64,000 nucleotides of DNA from Micropterix aruncella (taxonomy: Eukaryota; Arthropoda; Insecta; Lepidoptera; Micropterigidae), in contig OX155965.1 of the NCBI GenBank assembly GCA_944548615.1, positions 16,427,221 through 16,491,220 on the forward strand, read 5' to 3'. Positions 1-12,665 of this stretch are shown one piece after another. The translations under genes were made by a program, and so were the position numbers. Within the stretch, counting starts at the first letter, position 1. Every line of letters begins with the position of its first letter. The notes under the pieces were generated by a model. It had not been told where the DNA came from, did not search any database, and was given only the letters and a program-made list of their open reading frames with translations.

Positions 1-28
1 TTTTTGTTTACACTCACCTGCAGTTGAA

Positions 29-950
29 GTGTGTCAATTGCTGCGGGGAACCCGCTATTTCAGGATATATACGATCTTTATCGTCTTGTCACACCAAGAT
101 GAGTCGTAAAGACTTTGGGGGACAAAGACTAACTGATCCAGCTCAGCAACGGCCCAACAGAGCCCTTCGTCAAAGATCAAGGGCACTGGCATGCCAGCGG
201 AGCTCCCATTTCCATTTTTACCATTTACCACTGTTTACCACTTTTGAAAGGATTAATCCTTTACGAATGGTTGCAGTTCGAAGTCGCTTTCGCGAGCATC
301 TACCTGTTGTAAGCGTAATTTCGTCGTGGACCCGTAACGCCCGGTAATGACCGGGAAAGGATGGCCAACGGGTTGTTTCTAAAGATATGTGACATTAGGT
401 CAATATCTACCCCGCTGGCGAAGTAAACACACGTTTTCAGACTCCCAATGTCATTCCCCGGATCATTCAATGTCATTCAACGAAATCGGCGCAGTGCCAT
501 CCCACCCATCGACCCTTTCGAGGTGTCTAGCTACGCCAATTCACACTTGAGAGTCCAACACCCTCGCGCCCTCACTCCCGGCTATGGCCGAATTTCTCCG
601 TCCTCTCGACTGGTTACGGGTCCGAGCCTAATACATTGCGGACCGTGGCATCCTTTCCCCGACTGTCCACGCAGGATCGGGTAGCCAACCAATCATTACA
701 AGAGCGGCTGACATTAGGTCAACAACCACCCCCGCTTCATAGACAACTGTATATCATTTCCAGACTCCCCCGGTTATTTGCCGGAGTGTACAGTCGTTTG
801 GCTGACGTGCACGGCACGCAAACTACTTGACAAGAGTCCTTACCAGGCTCGAACTTATTGGTGGAGGCTAACGGATGGGTGCGTGAGTTGGGGCGACCCA
901 AGAACGAGGCGGGTCATAATAGCCTAACTGCACGTGAACCATTGGCAACC
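29..950 (+). repeat. Rep1 dispersed repeat, copy A (subfamily 2)
   Basis: This stretch aligns by eye, block by block, with nine other places in the window. It has the 5' block around GTCAATTGCTGCGGGGAACC, a CAGTCC-like and 'GCC...GTAAGAG'-like block, the central 'TCTCGACTGGTTACGGGTCC' block, and the 3' block ending near GAACCATTGGCAACC. The 3' part (705 to 950) matches copy G and the minus-strand copy at 21420-22053 better than the others, which defines a second subfamily with the shared ACATTAGGTCAACAACCACC segment. Its start region carries extra sequence around 200-300 that the other copies lack. The short ORFs across it run in several frames and are not conserved as protein, so I treat it as non-coding. 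Confidence 0.75.
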
Positions 951-1780
951 CATCCATCGACCTATCCCATCGACCCATCTGCAGAGACATCGGCTTCTGT
1001 TTTCGGACGGAATTTCGTGCTATGCGCCTCGATTGCGTTGAATGAGTCCTAAATGAGCTCAGCCGACCGGATCTTTTCTTGTCAAGCGAAATATCATATT
1101 TATAACAGTAACGGCAACCAATGAATTTACAGTCCATATATATTGTGGTGGATCTTGATTTATCGGTTTTACTGATAGCTTTAGTGGGTTTTACGTCTTA
1201 CGTTTTACGTCGATAGAAGATGATCGTCGTCATAAAATGTTACAACAATAACGGATGCCGGTAGCAACGGTGACTATACATCCTGTATTTTTTTTATTGA
1301 CTGTATGTTTGGCCCGTTGCTACTTATTAAACACATTTCTTACAGTACTCTTTATAGCCGCTTGATACAGTTAAAAACATTTTCCAAACATATAGGGTGA
1401 GTTTGGAAACGTTAACACTAGTGAAAGCACATCTGTAGTACATTACAAACTCAAGTAACTTCTATTAAATTTGAACAGCGAATCGTTTCCAATTTAAGTT
1501 TTTTTTTGTATGAGAATGCTTGTTTATAAAAGAATCGTTAACTGAAGAAGGGAACTTTCGTCACTTTGTTGCTCTTCTGTCCTGTATTTTTTAATTGCTC
1601 TTCTTTCTACATAAGATTTCCAAAAATGAAGTCGTTTCGGTATTAGTATTACAGATGATTTTAAATCGCAGCAGGAACACTACCACAGAAAGGTAGCAGT
1701 AGTAGTAAAAGGAGTGGGAAGCTTGTCTCCAGCCCTTGATGTCACCTGGATCTATAAGACCTTTTGTAACTACCCAGTTT
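951..1780. other. No gene seen; AT-rich intergenic stretch
   Basis: No ORF here has recognisable protein similarity. A piece at about 1027-1060 (CTCGATTGCGTTGAATGAG) resembles one terminus of the ATT-MITE family seen at 16459 and 48564, but I see no partner terminus. A short internal duplication TTTTACGTC/TTACG lies near 1188-1212. Confidence 0.5.
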
Positions 1781-1789
1781 GTGGTTGGG

Positions 1790-2174
1790 TCAGTGGTCTG
1801 CTAGTAGCACGGTACTGCTTACCAGTCCATACGGATCACTGACCTTCAAGTTGGGCAGATCGTTGGGTTCCAGAAAGGCTCGTCCCAGTAAACTGTGTCT
1901 TTTTGCGGCGAGGCTTGGGCAGCGACCAACGTTGTGTATGCTGTCTTCAGGTTCTCTGCCACATATTCGGCAGTCCTTGCTTTTGGTCAAGCTAAGGTTG
2001 AATATATGTGCTGTAAGGGTCGTGTGTCCGGTGAGGAGACCGATAGTGGTTCAAAGTTTCTTCTTGCTCATGTCAAGTAGGGCCTTGGTTTTCTTAGGAA
2101 GTGGTTGCTCCATCATGGCCTTTGCCTGGCGACATCTTTGGCTCTGTTTCCAGGATGCCCGATGTTCTTGCGCC
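1790..2174 (-). mobile_element. LINE remnant: C-terminal end of a reverse-transcriptase ORF
   Basis: Read on the minus strand this translates to a stretch typical of the tail of non-LTR retrotransposon polyproteins of the R1/I type. It starts with a RCRQAKAMMEQPLPKKTKAL-like segment, then IGLLTGHTRPLQHIFNL, then a zinc-knuckle-like KDCRICGREPEDSIHNVGRC (Cys-x2-Cys-x8-His-x4-Cys) and a final CPSLAAKRHSLLGRAFLE. In this family the segment follows the RNase H domain. An in-frame stop lies just after KKK-L (about 2056), and nothing upstream of 2174 continues the ORF, so this is a truncated, dead copy. The clade assignment rests on pattern recognition only. Confidence 0.7.
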
Positions 2175-2196
2175 AAGCAGTGCCTGATGATTATCT

Positions 2197-5049
2197 TATA
2201 GCGAAGGTAGCTTTTCAAGTTGTCTCAGTGGTAAAGGCACAGGGTTTCCTGCCCTGCAAATGACTTGGACATGGAAGTTGATTAATGCTGAGGTATAGCC
2301 AGTAATATATTTTCCTGACAGCGTAATGGAAGGCCATGCGATGAAAGCGGAAAGAAGAGATTATAAAATTAAGAAGGCATGTATGAATGAAGTACACGAA
2401 AGAGTAGGAGTGAGTATGTAAAAATCCCGACATCGTCTAATGGGGAGCCACTCCATTTGCCTACCTACGAAAGGTCAATATGTGATCAAACTTCTTCAGG
2501 GAATAAACTAAACGAATACACGCGTTCTGGATCCTTTACAGTTTATTATTGAGTAGCCCCGCATTCTCATCATAAATCAGCAACACCAAAGTAAAGTCTC
2601 TTTTAAAGAAAATATCCTTATTAAAAAAATACATGTAGAGCCCATTTTTAGTACTGTTTTATATCGCAGTACCGACAAGGTGTCGCTGTCGTGTGGTGTC
2701 GTGTCGGTGTCGCTGTTATCCATCTTAATTACTTGTTAATTAGTGCCTTGCTAATAACTCTGTATTATCAAATTTAAGTAGCAATTTCAGTCAGTTGTTT
2801 GAGAAAGAGAAACCCTTTTCGTAGTCATGCATCTTCACGAAATGGTCAACACATGCGACCAAGTATTTCCATCCAGTTTCAACGGTGAAGGTATTTGGAG
2901 TGTGACCTCCTTGGGAGAACGGCAGGTGCTGGGCCGGTGGCCGGTTTATAAATAAATACTTTAATATAAATTTGTGCAAAGCATGTGCGCGGGGTCGGCC
3001 CGGCACTACGACGGTTTTAGTTTCATTGAAAACTAAGACAAGGCCGTTCGTTCTCAAGGATCTACTTGTATGTATTTAGATCATGATTTCATTACCAATA
3101 TAGACATCTTTTCCGACCTTGTGAAAGCATTTGATTCTGTCTCTCGCTCTTTACTTTGACCAAACATGAATGACTTCGAACAAAAGCGACCGCGTTGCAG
3201 TTCTGGATAGACAAAAATAAAAGGCTAAATATTGTATATTTAATCCATACATATAATAAGAAGGTACCTGAGCCGTATCTGTACATAAAAGATATCTTGA
3301 AAAAGATATATGTACTGAGAACACATCAATAATAATTGTGAGATATAGAAGCTAAAACACTGACTCCTCTTTCCTGTCTGTCTGTTTGTTCCTCCATAAC
3401 AACTAAACAGTTTTTGATGCCGTTTTGACTTTTGAATATCCCAATGTTCTAGAACAAAGCTTGAGACAACAGAGAACAAAACAACAATTGAGAAGCTTGT
3501 GATTAAAGAACCAAGCTTGGTCAATCGCTCTTCGGTAAGGCTTCTGCAAGTAGCAGGAGTTGCGACTGGAGACTTCGTCACCCACCGTACTCGACATACG
3601 TTACTCTAACGAACTTCCACTTTTTTCGTGATTTAGAATTTCGTTACAGGGGAAAAAGTCAACAATATGAAAGCAGGAAAAAAATGCCAGAAATAATTGA
3701 TTGATTCATGTCCATGAGAGTTTTACAGCAGAGTAACTAACCAACTTCCTTTAGAATGGCAAAACTGCATAGAGAATCCGGGTGAATAATTTGATTAACC
3801 GCCCTACTTATACGAAGGTAGGTACGTGATACGTCCGCTGTATTATCGCCGAAACGCAACAAATGTATCCCGTACGTTAAAAAAAAACCGAAACCCATAA
3901 AGCATACGGCATACGTCAAATTGTTCCTACGATTCTAAATACAAAAAAAGGGTTATAAATGAGCAATTGGGTAAAAAGTTTTCTGGTATATTGTAAACAA
4001 TGAAAAAAACCTAACGTTTTTTACCTACTTTTTGATTAATAACCCAAAGGTGCGGTTAATTGAATATATCATTAAAATGATTTTATAAAGTTTCTTTATA
4101 GAACGGCTACTTCATATGTAAGAACCTAATATTGTCTGAAAACGTATGTCAACTGTCAGCTAAATCGGACCATCAGAGTCATGGTTGCATGGGCGTACAA
4201 ATCCTGTGTTTTTATATTGCGACCCTGTAGGGGTTGTGACCCTCAATTTTAAATCCCTGATCTATGTAATTACCTACCTACTCATAAACCATGCTTGCGG
4301 CCACTTTGCAAAGCCAACCATTGATGCCAAGTACTTAATTATGTATTGCCAATCGATTCATTCGTTTCATATTCGCGAGTACCATTGCTCCAGCAGTGAC
4401 GCGGATGACCTTGCATTTATTTCAGTCTTCAGTCAGGCGCTAAAATTATAATCTCTCCGTCTGTGGGATAGAAACCGTTGTGTAATACGGGATTATAGCA
4501 CATGTGGAATTGCGACCCTCGTCACAGAAGCGCAAGCGCGAAGCCGAGCAGCGTTAAAACGATAATAGCATCCGTAATAGTCATTACGGAGGACTGACGC
4601 TTGACCGACATTAATGAGCAACGCTGTCGATGTAATATAAATCATACTTGGACGTAGTTATACAGAAGCCATCCAACACACCGATTACCCATTTTTAGTT
4701 TATGGGTTGAATGTATGTATTCAGAAAAAAGCTCTTTCATATGCAGGCATCCAACCCGCTGTCTTTACTGTATTTTTTACATATTTCCATCACTTCTAAT
4801 TAGCGATAAGCTAAGTAACATCATAATCTAAGTAGCATCCAAGTAGAGAAGCTGAACCACTTCGGGATATAAATCATCACAAAGTGGTTTAGATGGTCTA
4901 AAGTCTAAACAATGCTGATTGCATTGTTACATAAAGCATTAGGTGGGGCTTTAACCTCTGGGGCGCCAACAATGCCTATAGACATTTTGCGGTGGTTGAC
5001 AGATCCGCGCGTAGCCATTTCGGCCGGTCCCCTATACATTATATAAATA
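2197..5049. other. No gene seen; unique AT-rich DNA
   Basis: No ORF over about 115 codons, and none with a domain I recognise. At 2672-2720 there is a short stretch of repeated GTGTCG/TGTCGCTGT units. The ORFs on the minus strand between 2791 and 3919 look like chance open frames: they contain no family motif and overlap one another in different frames. Confidence 0.45.
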
Positions 5050-5188
5050 TATCATATACATGATAGCTAGATAAAGTATTAGGTAACAAGAGGCAATTCA
5101 TGAAACAACGATATTGTTAGTATTTGTATACAAAATCGACCAAAAACTTGCGGCGCCGTTTTATGCGCGCGAAGGCTGGCTTCCGACA
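5050..5188 (-). repeat. Dispersed repeat Rep2, copy 1
   Basis: The reverse complement matches 59611-59800 over its whole length. Both share, in order, CGGAAGCCAGCCTTCGCG, a TTTTTGGTCGATTT block, an AACAATATCGTT block and CTTGTTACCTAATACTT. The partner lies inside an intron of the BTB gene. No coding potential or terminal inverted repeat was seen, so the element type is unknown. Confidence 0.7.
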
Positions 5189-6359
5189 GGTCAAAGATTT
5201 TGTGCACCGAAAAAAATTACTGCGTACGAAAGATTAAAAAATATTATATTTAAAGTAAAACTTGAAAGGCTTTTTCTCAACACTGCCAAATGAGGGTTGG
5301 ATACTTCCTGTGTAATAAGGTCCAATTTATGGAGAGGAAGTGACCCGTGCGAAGAAGGGATAGATAATAATGTTTTCACGATTATGTCGTAAATATTCTC
5401 TTTTGGAAGGCCAGTCATAGGACTTCTTCAAAAGTACTTGTTCGTGCAATTTACGCATCTTAAATATAATGGGAGCGTGAGTCAGTTTTACATGTCAACA
5501 GTTCACATTTGATTAGGTTATATTTGATTTATATTTGACTCTTTATATATCAAATCCATTAAGTGTATTTTCTTAATATGGTTTAGTTTGTTACGTTCTC
5601 GTTATTAAGATTTTTTTCTCCGCTCTACTGTATTCCTAATCTACGGTTACACTGTAAGTTTCCGCCACTGGCCACTTACACAAACAATTTTTTTAAATAA
5701 TTAAAAGCGAAGACGACAATTTATAGCTGAAATTATAATAGGCTCAATTTCAATCGAGCTCATTATAATCCCGCTTAGAATCATGAAAAAAATTATAGAG
5801 CCCGGGACAGAAAAAGCGATACGAGACGCTTTTATGGTCAGTATCCACTTAATTTGCAAGGATAATCACGGTATGTGATGAAGAGCTGTTCTACTTGCGT
5901 GAGTGTCGACCCGGTTATACATAAAATCTACATTGTAATGATGCAGCTGTTTGTGTCCGGGGACACCTTTTCTTCGTCGCTTGTTATTATGTTAGGTAGA
6001 TTAATTAGACAGTATATAAACATACATTAATTCAAAATAGAGATTTTTTAGGATACAGTAACACTCATTCTAAAAAACATTTAAGTACAATTTGTTTATT
6101 TTTTTTAATTTATAGAAAATCACATTTTTTAACTGCAGTACATTGTAACATTATCACTAGAGGCTTAATTGTAAAAAGTAGCAAAATAGAGAGCACCGCA
6201 GACCAACTTTTTTTCAAATCAACGCCGCCTAGCTAGGCGTAGGCCCATACTAAGGCAAGCTTGCCAAGAAAACCGTTGCTTGTCCATACTTTAGACTACT
6301 TAATTTTTTAAATATGCTAGGCATCAAATAATATTAAAAATTAACTAATAATAATAAAC
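5189..6359. other. No gene seen; AT-rich
   Basis: I see no conserved ORF and no clear repeat. Around 5725-5770 there is a short imperfect inverted sequence (AATTATAATAGGCTC and GAGCTCATTATAATCC). It is a possible degenerate terminal repeat, but too weak to call. Confidence 0.4.
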
Positions 6360-6372
6360 ACTGTAGATACAA

Positions 6373-7043
6373 ATAGAGTTGTCAATTACAACGGGCGAAC
6401 CCGTCACCTCAGAACGTTTTAAGGATTGTTTGTTCTATCTCCCGTGAAATGAGCGCAGAAGACCTGGGCAAAACAGCCCAACGTCAAACCCCGCCACATG
6501 CCCGTAAGAGGCCAACGCCTTATCTGCGAGATAACCAGGTATGTTACCCAGCGGGCATACACTCACGCCCTTACTTCCAATTGCGACCAGATTACTGCGG
6601 TCTCTCGATTGGTTACGAGTTCGAGGTCGCTTGCGCGGTCATCTCCCTTACGAAGCGATGAAACGGTGTATACCGAATCTATCGCGGACCATGGCATCCT
6701 TTGCCCGGCTGTTCACCCAGGATCGGGTAGCCGATGGTCGTTTCAAGAGCAGTCGCCGCAAGGTCCGCAACCAACCCCGCTCTATAGGAAACAGTACTGC
6801 TTTCAGACTCCCCCGACTGTTAGTCAGAGTGCACAATCGATTGGCTTACGCCGCTCGGTGCGCAGACCGTCCAGGAGCGCCAGAAGGTTGATTCCTAGGG
6901 GAAACTAGCCCTAAGGCCAGAATCTTGCCCGGGCTCGCACTTCATGCGTGTAGGCCGCCGGATGGGTGTTAACCCGTGAGTGTGACCAACCCTGATCAGA
7001 ATGGGTCTTCGTGGCCAACTCAGCAAGGGCCCATTAGCTCCCT
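6373..7043 (+). repeat. Rep1 dispersed repeat, copy B, flanked by 13-bp direct repeats
   Basis: This is the most complete subfamily-1 copy. It starts at ATAGAGTTGTCAATTACAAC, followed by GGGCGAACCCGTCACC, and ends at GGGCCCATTAGCTCCCT. The host sequence ACTGTAGATACAA (6360-6372) recurs just after the end as ACTGTAGGTACAA (7044-7056), with one mismatch in 13. A direct repeat of that length fits target-primed (LINE-mediated) insertion better than a typical cut-and-paste DNA transposon. The first ~20 bases can fold (GTTGTCAATTACAAC is an inverted repeat). ORFs of up to 136 codons cross it in three frames, but none resembles a known protein and they differ between copies. Confidence 0.85.
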
Positions 7044-7056
7044 ACTGTAGGTACAA

Positions 7057-8051
7057 CTTAATTATTAATCTAAACACTCAGTCATCTACATGTAAATGCG
7101 TCTTTTAGCCTGCCAGTCTACGAATAATATTTAAAACATACACATCCTACACTGCATAATAAGATAGGTGGTAAAGGAATTTTAAAAACACTAGAAAAAG
7201 GTAAATAAACATGGCAATCACAATGGCGGACTTATTGCTAGATAAACAATATCTTCCAGTCAACCAAAATGTTCATGTGATAAGATGAAGAGTAGGTAAG
7301 AATGAGTGCTATAATTTATGATAAAATATAAAATGAAATTTCAAATTATAGGGAATGTTGCGCATTTTACGCGTATCTACTAAAACCAGCATATTGGATG
7401 CATGCGTCTCTTTTGTTTCCAAGCGCTAATTAATACTCGTTTTGTTTTTCTTGCAAAACAAAATATGAAATCATCCTCACATTAGTATGACTTTCATATT
7501 CGTACTAACAAAATACAGTAAATCTTATTATTCCGCTCAGCAAACTATTAATTTCTATCCAGCCTATCAAACCTCTGCCATATTAGACTCTAAACGTTAT
7601 TTATTAATACTTACAATTTTAATATCTAAATCTAGTGCCGTAACAAACGAGCTAAAAATGAACGATACGACACGAATCGGATTAACTTTCCCGTAGGTAA
7701 ATCGCATAGCGGCGACAATTTAAACCCCCAAGAAATAGAACGCCGTTAAACTACACGTCCCGAATTCGTAAATTGAAATAAAAGTAGTTTGTCTTTTTTT
7801 AACAGTATGGGAAATTTAAAACAAAAAAATATATTTTTCCGATATTTCACATTTTTATACAGTAATAAGCATACATAGGATATATAACTAACCGTATGTA
7901 AGATCTTCGTAAAAAAATCATGAAATTCTTTCAAATTGATCTCCATTTCGGGTCTTTTGGATGTAACTGTGACATTGAAAGGTTAAATCGAAAAAAAAAA
8001 TATATAGGTCCTGCAGCAAGTAATAAAAACAAGCATGAAATATTTTCTGTC
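7057..8051. other. No gene seen; AT-rich
   Basis: Low-complexity AT-rich DNA with no recognisable ORF, RNA gene or repeat match elsewhere in the window. Confidence 0.4.
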
Positions 8052-8054
8052 TTA

Positions 8055-8370
8055 AGGGCTCTCTTGACGATCAAGCATGCTTGTCAAGCATCGCGCCCCT
8101 TGCTGGGAGGGGATCGTGAACCACAGGAAATATGCAAATATTTTTTTTTATATTTACGAAAATTGCCTAATTGTGAAGTTGTATACCAGGGAGTCAATCA
8201 TTCATCAATCGATTACGTCTAATTAACGTGACTCCCTGGTATAAACTACAAAATTAGGCATTTTTGGTAAATATTACAAAAAAATATTTGCATATTTCCT
8301 GCGGTTTACGATCCCCTCCCTGCCCGCGACGCGAAGCTTGTCAAGCATGCTTGATCGTCTAGAGAGCCCC
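8055..8370. mobile_element. Foldback (long inverted repeat) MITE with TTA flanks
   Basis: Left arm 8055-8195 and right arm 8229-8370 are near-perfect inverted repeats of about 140 bp around a ~33-bp loop. Shared blocks include AGGGCTCTC at the tips, GACGATCAAGCATGCTTG, GGGAGGGGATCGT, GGAAATATGCAAATAT and ATACCAGGGAGTCA. A TTA lies directly outside each tip (8052-8054 and 8371-8373), consistent with the 3-bp target duplication of PIF/Harbinger-type elements. There is no coding capacity. The open frame at 7920-8222 only reads through the left arm. Arm-to-arm divergence is low by eye, so the insertion or its last homogenisation is not ancient. Confidence 0.85.
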
Positions 8371-8373
8371 TTA

Positions 8374-11009
8374 GTATTAACATGGTGACAAGAACAAAAC
8401 CGTGACATTTGTATATCAACCCTCCCTATTTCAGGGTTAAAGCAAAAATAATTTTATAATAAAACCATAATTTTATTTCCGAGATTTCAGTACGCTAAAT
8501 ACGCAAGCCAACTTTCGACTCAATCGGAACAGCAGCTTAGGTTGCACACCTGGGAACTCTCCAATCCCTCTCCATTATAGGTTTAAAAGAAAAATAAAAA
8601 AAATGGTCTGGAGATATTACTGCAAAGATGTGTATAACAAATTTAAACGGGATCGGACCTGTAGTTTAGGCATCAGCTGGAGGTACATACTGACAGACAT
8701 ACAGTTTTTAAAAACCACGTTCGTGGTGCCTCAAAAGATGTGAATCCCCTGAAATCTCAAATTACTAGGATAGCACCTAGAGAAGGGTAAAAATCAAATG
8801 GTGCCATTCCACTATGTTATTTTATATGTAAGTAAGTCATTAACTTAATTTTATGCAATAATGTTAACTATATACAATACATAATGAATTAATGATAATT
8901 GTAACCATGATTACTCGCGTATTAAATTACTCCTTTTACACAGAAATTTCATACATCACAGCGTTACAGAGCCCGTACAAGTAGGAAATCAACCATGTAT
9001 CGCTAATATTGATACAAATAGGTGGAAGTAAACGATATCCGTAATCAAAGTGCTTGCAGAATAGGTAGCTATATTGGAATTACAAATGCTGGTGTTGTGG
9101 ATCGATTTTCGCAATTAAGGCTCAGTGATAAGCAATAGGGTGTGGGGGCATATTAGCATTCTTACAAATGTTTCTGCCGTAATCACATATGGATAGGCGG
9201 CCAAACACCCAAGGTACGATATAAACAATCATGTATACCGCAATATGTTCTAAGTAATGAGAAATCCATAGACAAATTCGATAAAAATGCTCAAAAAGGC
9301 TTTTCGTGTGATGTTCATAATAAACGCTATAATGATATAAAATGAAAAATCATTCGTTAATCTCAGAGATAAAGAGTTGAAAAACACTCCTTTCCGACTC
9401 CGGAGAAATCAAGACTTTTCAAGGTTTACTAATTTTTACTAAAATTCAGCCAATACATTACTTGGTTCCGGAGTTATTGCTCATTTCTATTTTTATTAAA
9501 AAACTAAAGAATTTTGAGAGATTTTTAAACTATATTTAGAAGATGTATCAACTTATTGACATATCAATTGACACCGAGATGTGTTATTTTAAAAATCGGA
9601 AGCTCTGATAAGATAGTTATTTTGTCTCGTTTTTATCGACATTTCTATGCGTATTTCTCATATGATATAGAAGATTGTTAAATAAAGCTTTACTCAATGA
9701 ATACTTTAGATCTTTATCTAACTATTCCTATAACATTTTCTTTTAAAACCTTTGTATTTTAGACCTTTGCTTTTTAGGGTGGTATCTGTCCATATTGCGT
9801 AATATATGTATAAGGAAAAATCGTGAATTGTCGAAGAGCAAAAGGGACGCCCTGGTTCAAAAGAATAAGAACAAAGTAAAATATCTTTTCGTGCTATCAC
9901 TGAAAGAGTGATGAATATATGATGATCGCCAACGTCGAAAATACATAAAAGTATTAATTGTGGTAAAAAAATCAGTGAAATTAGGTTTTTGGAGAAGATT
10001 TGGATTTACGGTAAATATCCCAAGTTTTTTTGGAAGAGTTCTCGGATTCAACATGACTGCTAACTACCTGCAACCACAAGTATAGCCAGTGAATATGTAT
10101 GCAATGTGTACTGCAGTATCCCACAGGAAACCGTAGTGCAGATGTGACTAAGCTAGAGAATATATAAGTGGATTTCGCCACGGAACTAATCAACATGGAA
10201 GATGGCATCGTAAAAAACAAATTTCCACCAATGTAGGATACGTAGATGTACAACACTATAGCATGAATCAGAGGCGTAATGTTGAAAGTAAAATTAAATA
10301 TTACCAACGGAGCGTGTTCATTGCTCAGGAATCAGCGAGCGTGATAGCGTGTGTTTACAAACAAAAGTTCCGGTGCATGACAAACGATGACCACGACACA
10401 ATGACTTATATGGATAATAAAGCCATGAATAACCAGCGATTTGGATTCCTCAATACGACACAAACATACCAAAAAGATATTACACAATTTTAAAAATATT
10501 TATTAACAATTTGACTATACGTAATTGCGCCTTAAGAGGAAATTTCGTTTATTATTCCATAGATTGAATAATAATCGATATTGTAAAAAACTGTCAGGTC
10601 AGTTTCTCAAGCATTGAATTGGAACCATTTCAAATGTAATTTGAAATATGTAGAGGCGAGAAATATTGACAGAAACCGGAAAAACGATTACAAAAGTGAT
10701 TTGTGTTTTTTTCTATAGGGATATTTTTAGCTATTCTGTTTTTATCAAAACAAAACTTTGAAAGGGTAGGTAAATCCGATAAAAATGTGAAATATTTATT
10801 AGTTTAAAGTATACTCGGCTGACTTTACACGACTCCTTAATGATACAGGAACATAAAGAGCATATAGAGTTCTTACCAGAATGTGTCGCGTTTTTGATAA
10901 ATTATGTAAAGGATGAGACGTATTTTAAAATTCCATTAATTTAATTAAAGATTCGATCATACCTAACCTATCTCATACTTAATTAACTGCCATCCTACGG
11001 TACTATATA
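8374..11009. other. No gene seen; AT-rich DNA
   Basis: Open frames of 60-110 codons (for example on the minus strand at 9718-10307) show no domain and overlap in conflicting frames. A fragment near 8500-8560 (CCAACTTTCGACTCAATCGG) resembles part of the unique segment of the minisatellite-bearing element at 13043-13690, so a degraded piece of that family may sit here. Confidence 0.4.
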
Positions 11010-11304
11010 TCCGGGCAAAGGATGCCGTGGTCCACGATAGATTCGGTTTACACCGTTTCACCGCTTCGTAAGCGAGCGACCTCGAACTCGTAACCAATCG
11101 AGAGACCGAAGTAATATGGTCGCAATTGGAAGTAAGGGCGTGAGTGTGAGTCCGCTGGGTAACATACCTGGTTATCTCGCGGTTAAGGCATAGGCCTCTT
11201 ACGGGCATGTGGCGGAGCTTGACGGTGGACTGTTTTGTCCAAGTCTTCTGCGCTCACTTCACGGGAGATAGAACGACTAATCGATAAAACTGTTGTAGTT
11301 GACA
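11010..11304 (-). repeat. Rep1 dispersed repeat, copy F (3'-truncated, internal deletion)
   Basis: The reverse complement begins GTCAACTACAACAG. It skips the usual GGGCGAACCCGTCACC block, continues through the GTTCTATCTCCCGTGAAGTG and ATAACCAGGTATGTTACCC blocks, and ends abruptly at TCCTTTGCCCGG. The last ~300 bp of the family are missing. Confidence 0.8.
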
Positions 11305-12420
11305 TGTACTATTAGATTATACCATACCATTATATTATATTATATTAGGTATTATAAATATTAATATCCAATTATTTATACTTCATTTTCGCGTTATATA
11401 CCCCTTTCTCAAACTAACCTTATTATTACTTTCCATACCCGTATATTATTATTAACCTTACTACATTTTCCCACTATCAAGGTGTTCATGTTATTTTTAT
11501 TATAATTTGTTACGCAAGAGTTGTAAACTATTCATAGGATAGTAAATTTGATTTGAAGTAGTATGTTTTAAAAATACTAGTATCTTGTAATTACTATCTG
11601 TAAGTTAACTATAAAATAAAATTACAAAAACGTCATACTTTTTAATGCAGTCTATGTCATTGCAGATTTTACACCAATACAGTTTAGAAACGATTTCACG
11701 AGCGCATACATATCATGGCATGACAATTTATTGCCATTATTATAATTTACTATCAAATATTGTCCACTCATTGAATGCAAAATGCCAGCTAACGGGCTCC
11801 GAGCTGCCCGCGGTCAATTTATATGCCATCAATGTCCCGCTGCTTTACGAGCGCGGCTATTTCGTAAGCTAACTGCAAAAACACCCTAAGTCAGAATTCA
11901 TCGTTTTGAGATAGATATTATTAGAGGTTTCTTATTATATTCTATTATTAAAGGATATATAATAGTATTAATAAATTGCAATTCAAAATACCAGGACCGT
12001 ACATGACCGTTTTTTTAAAATACTGTCATACCTACACTGAAAAAAAATATTGTATTGATTATTATTGGATACATTACCATTTTTTTACTACGATTTTATA
12101 CAAACGATGTTTCAATCGTAATTTTGTTAAATTACAATGAATTTTGTTGAAACTCCATTACTCGATTATACTTATCTACATTTTCCGTACGGCTAATACG
12201 GAAATAAGAGTATACTGTAGTTTCAACATGATTCATGTGTCCGACTATATCCGTACGTATCCTACTACATGCTGTCATGTTAGAAGCGAGATTCCAAGGT
12301 CGCGACGTTATAAAATAACATTGTTTTAACATTACGGCACGGTAACTACCGTCACGCCAAAAACGTGACACGTCATCTTAATTCATACGTATGGACCACA
12401 GTCCATGTTATAAACGTAAT
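11305..12420. other. No gene seen; very AT-rich
   Basis: Contains ATTAT-type low-complexity DNA (11310-11480). The 75- to 80-codon frames at 11645-11872 and 12132-12371 have no recognisable motif. Confidence 0.4.
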
Positions 12421-12560
12421 TCCTTATTTTCTTTATTTTTTCTTTATTCTTTATTGAGAAGTTACACAGTATTACAAAAACAATATTTAAAAAAATACAG
12501 ATTTACAACAAATAAAACCTACTTAATACATACAAAAAAAAACACTACCTACTAATGTAC
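12421..12560 (-). mobile_element. LINE 3'-tail-like sequence
   Basis: The plus strand reads TTCTTTATTCTTTATTGAG followed by AAGTTACACAGTATTAC. The same order recurs at 45065-45130 (TTTATTCTTTATTTAGG then AATCACACAGTATTA). Read on the minus strand both end in repeated AATAAAGAA units, the kind of simple-repeat tail left by LINE or SINE insertions. Only this 3' part is recognisable. Confidence 0.5.
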
Positions 12561-12593
12561 CTTCAATTTTAGTACTACACAAGAGTCTAGTAT

Positions 12594-12665
12594 GAGGGTG
12601 TGTGTGTATATGTTTGTGGGAGTATGTTGAGGGTGTGGGTGTGGGTGTGGAGCGTGAGCGTGTAT
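12594..12665. repeat. GT-rich simple repeat
   Basis: A run of GTGTGTGT, GTGGGTGTGGGTGTGG and related G/T units, degenerate microsatellite in character. Confidence 0.8.

Noticed and set aside
1779..2201. Plus-strand 140-codon ORF
   Set aside because: It is the antisense of a minus-strand LINE C-terminal domain with a clear zinc-knuckle pattern.
2791..3057. 88-codon minus-strand ORF
   Set aside because: No recognisable motif, and neighbouring frames are equally open.
6449..6908. Plus-strand ORFs of 70-136 codons over Rep1 copy B
   Set aside because: Several frames are open at once, the frames are not kept between Rep1 copies, and no protein motif is present. They reflect the G/C-richer composition of the repeat.
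7920..8222. 100-codon ORF
   Set aside because: It reads from unique DNA into the left arm of a foldback MITE. Half of its length is inverted-repeat sequence.
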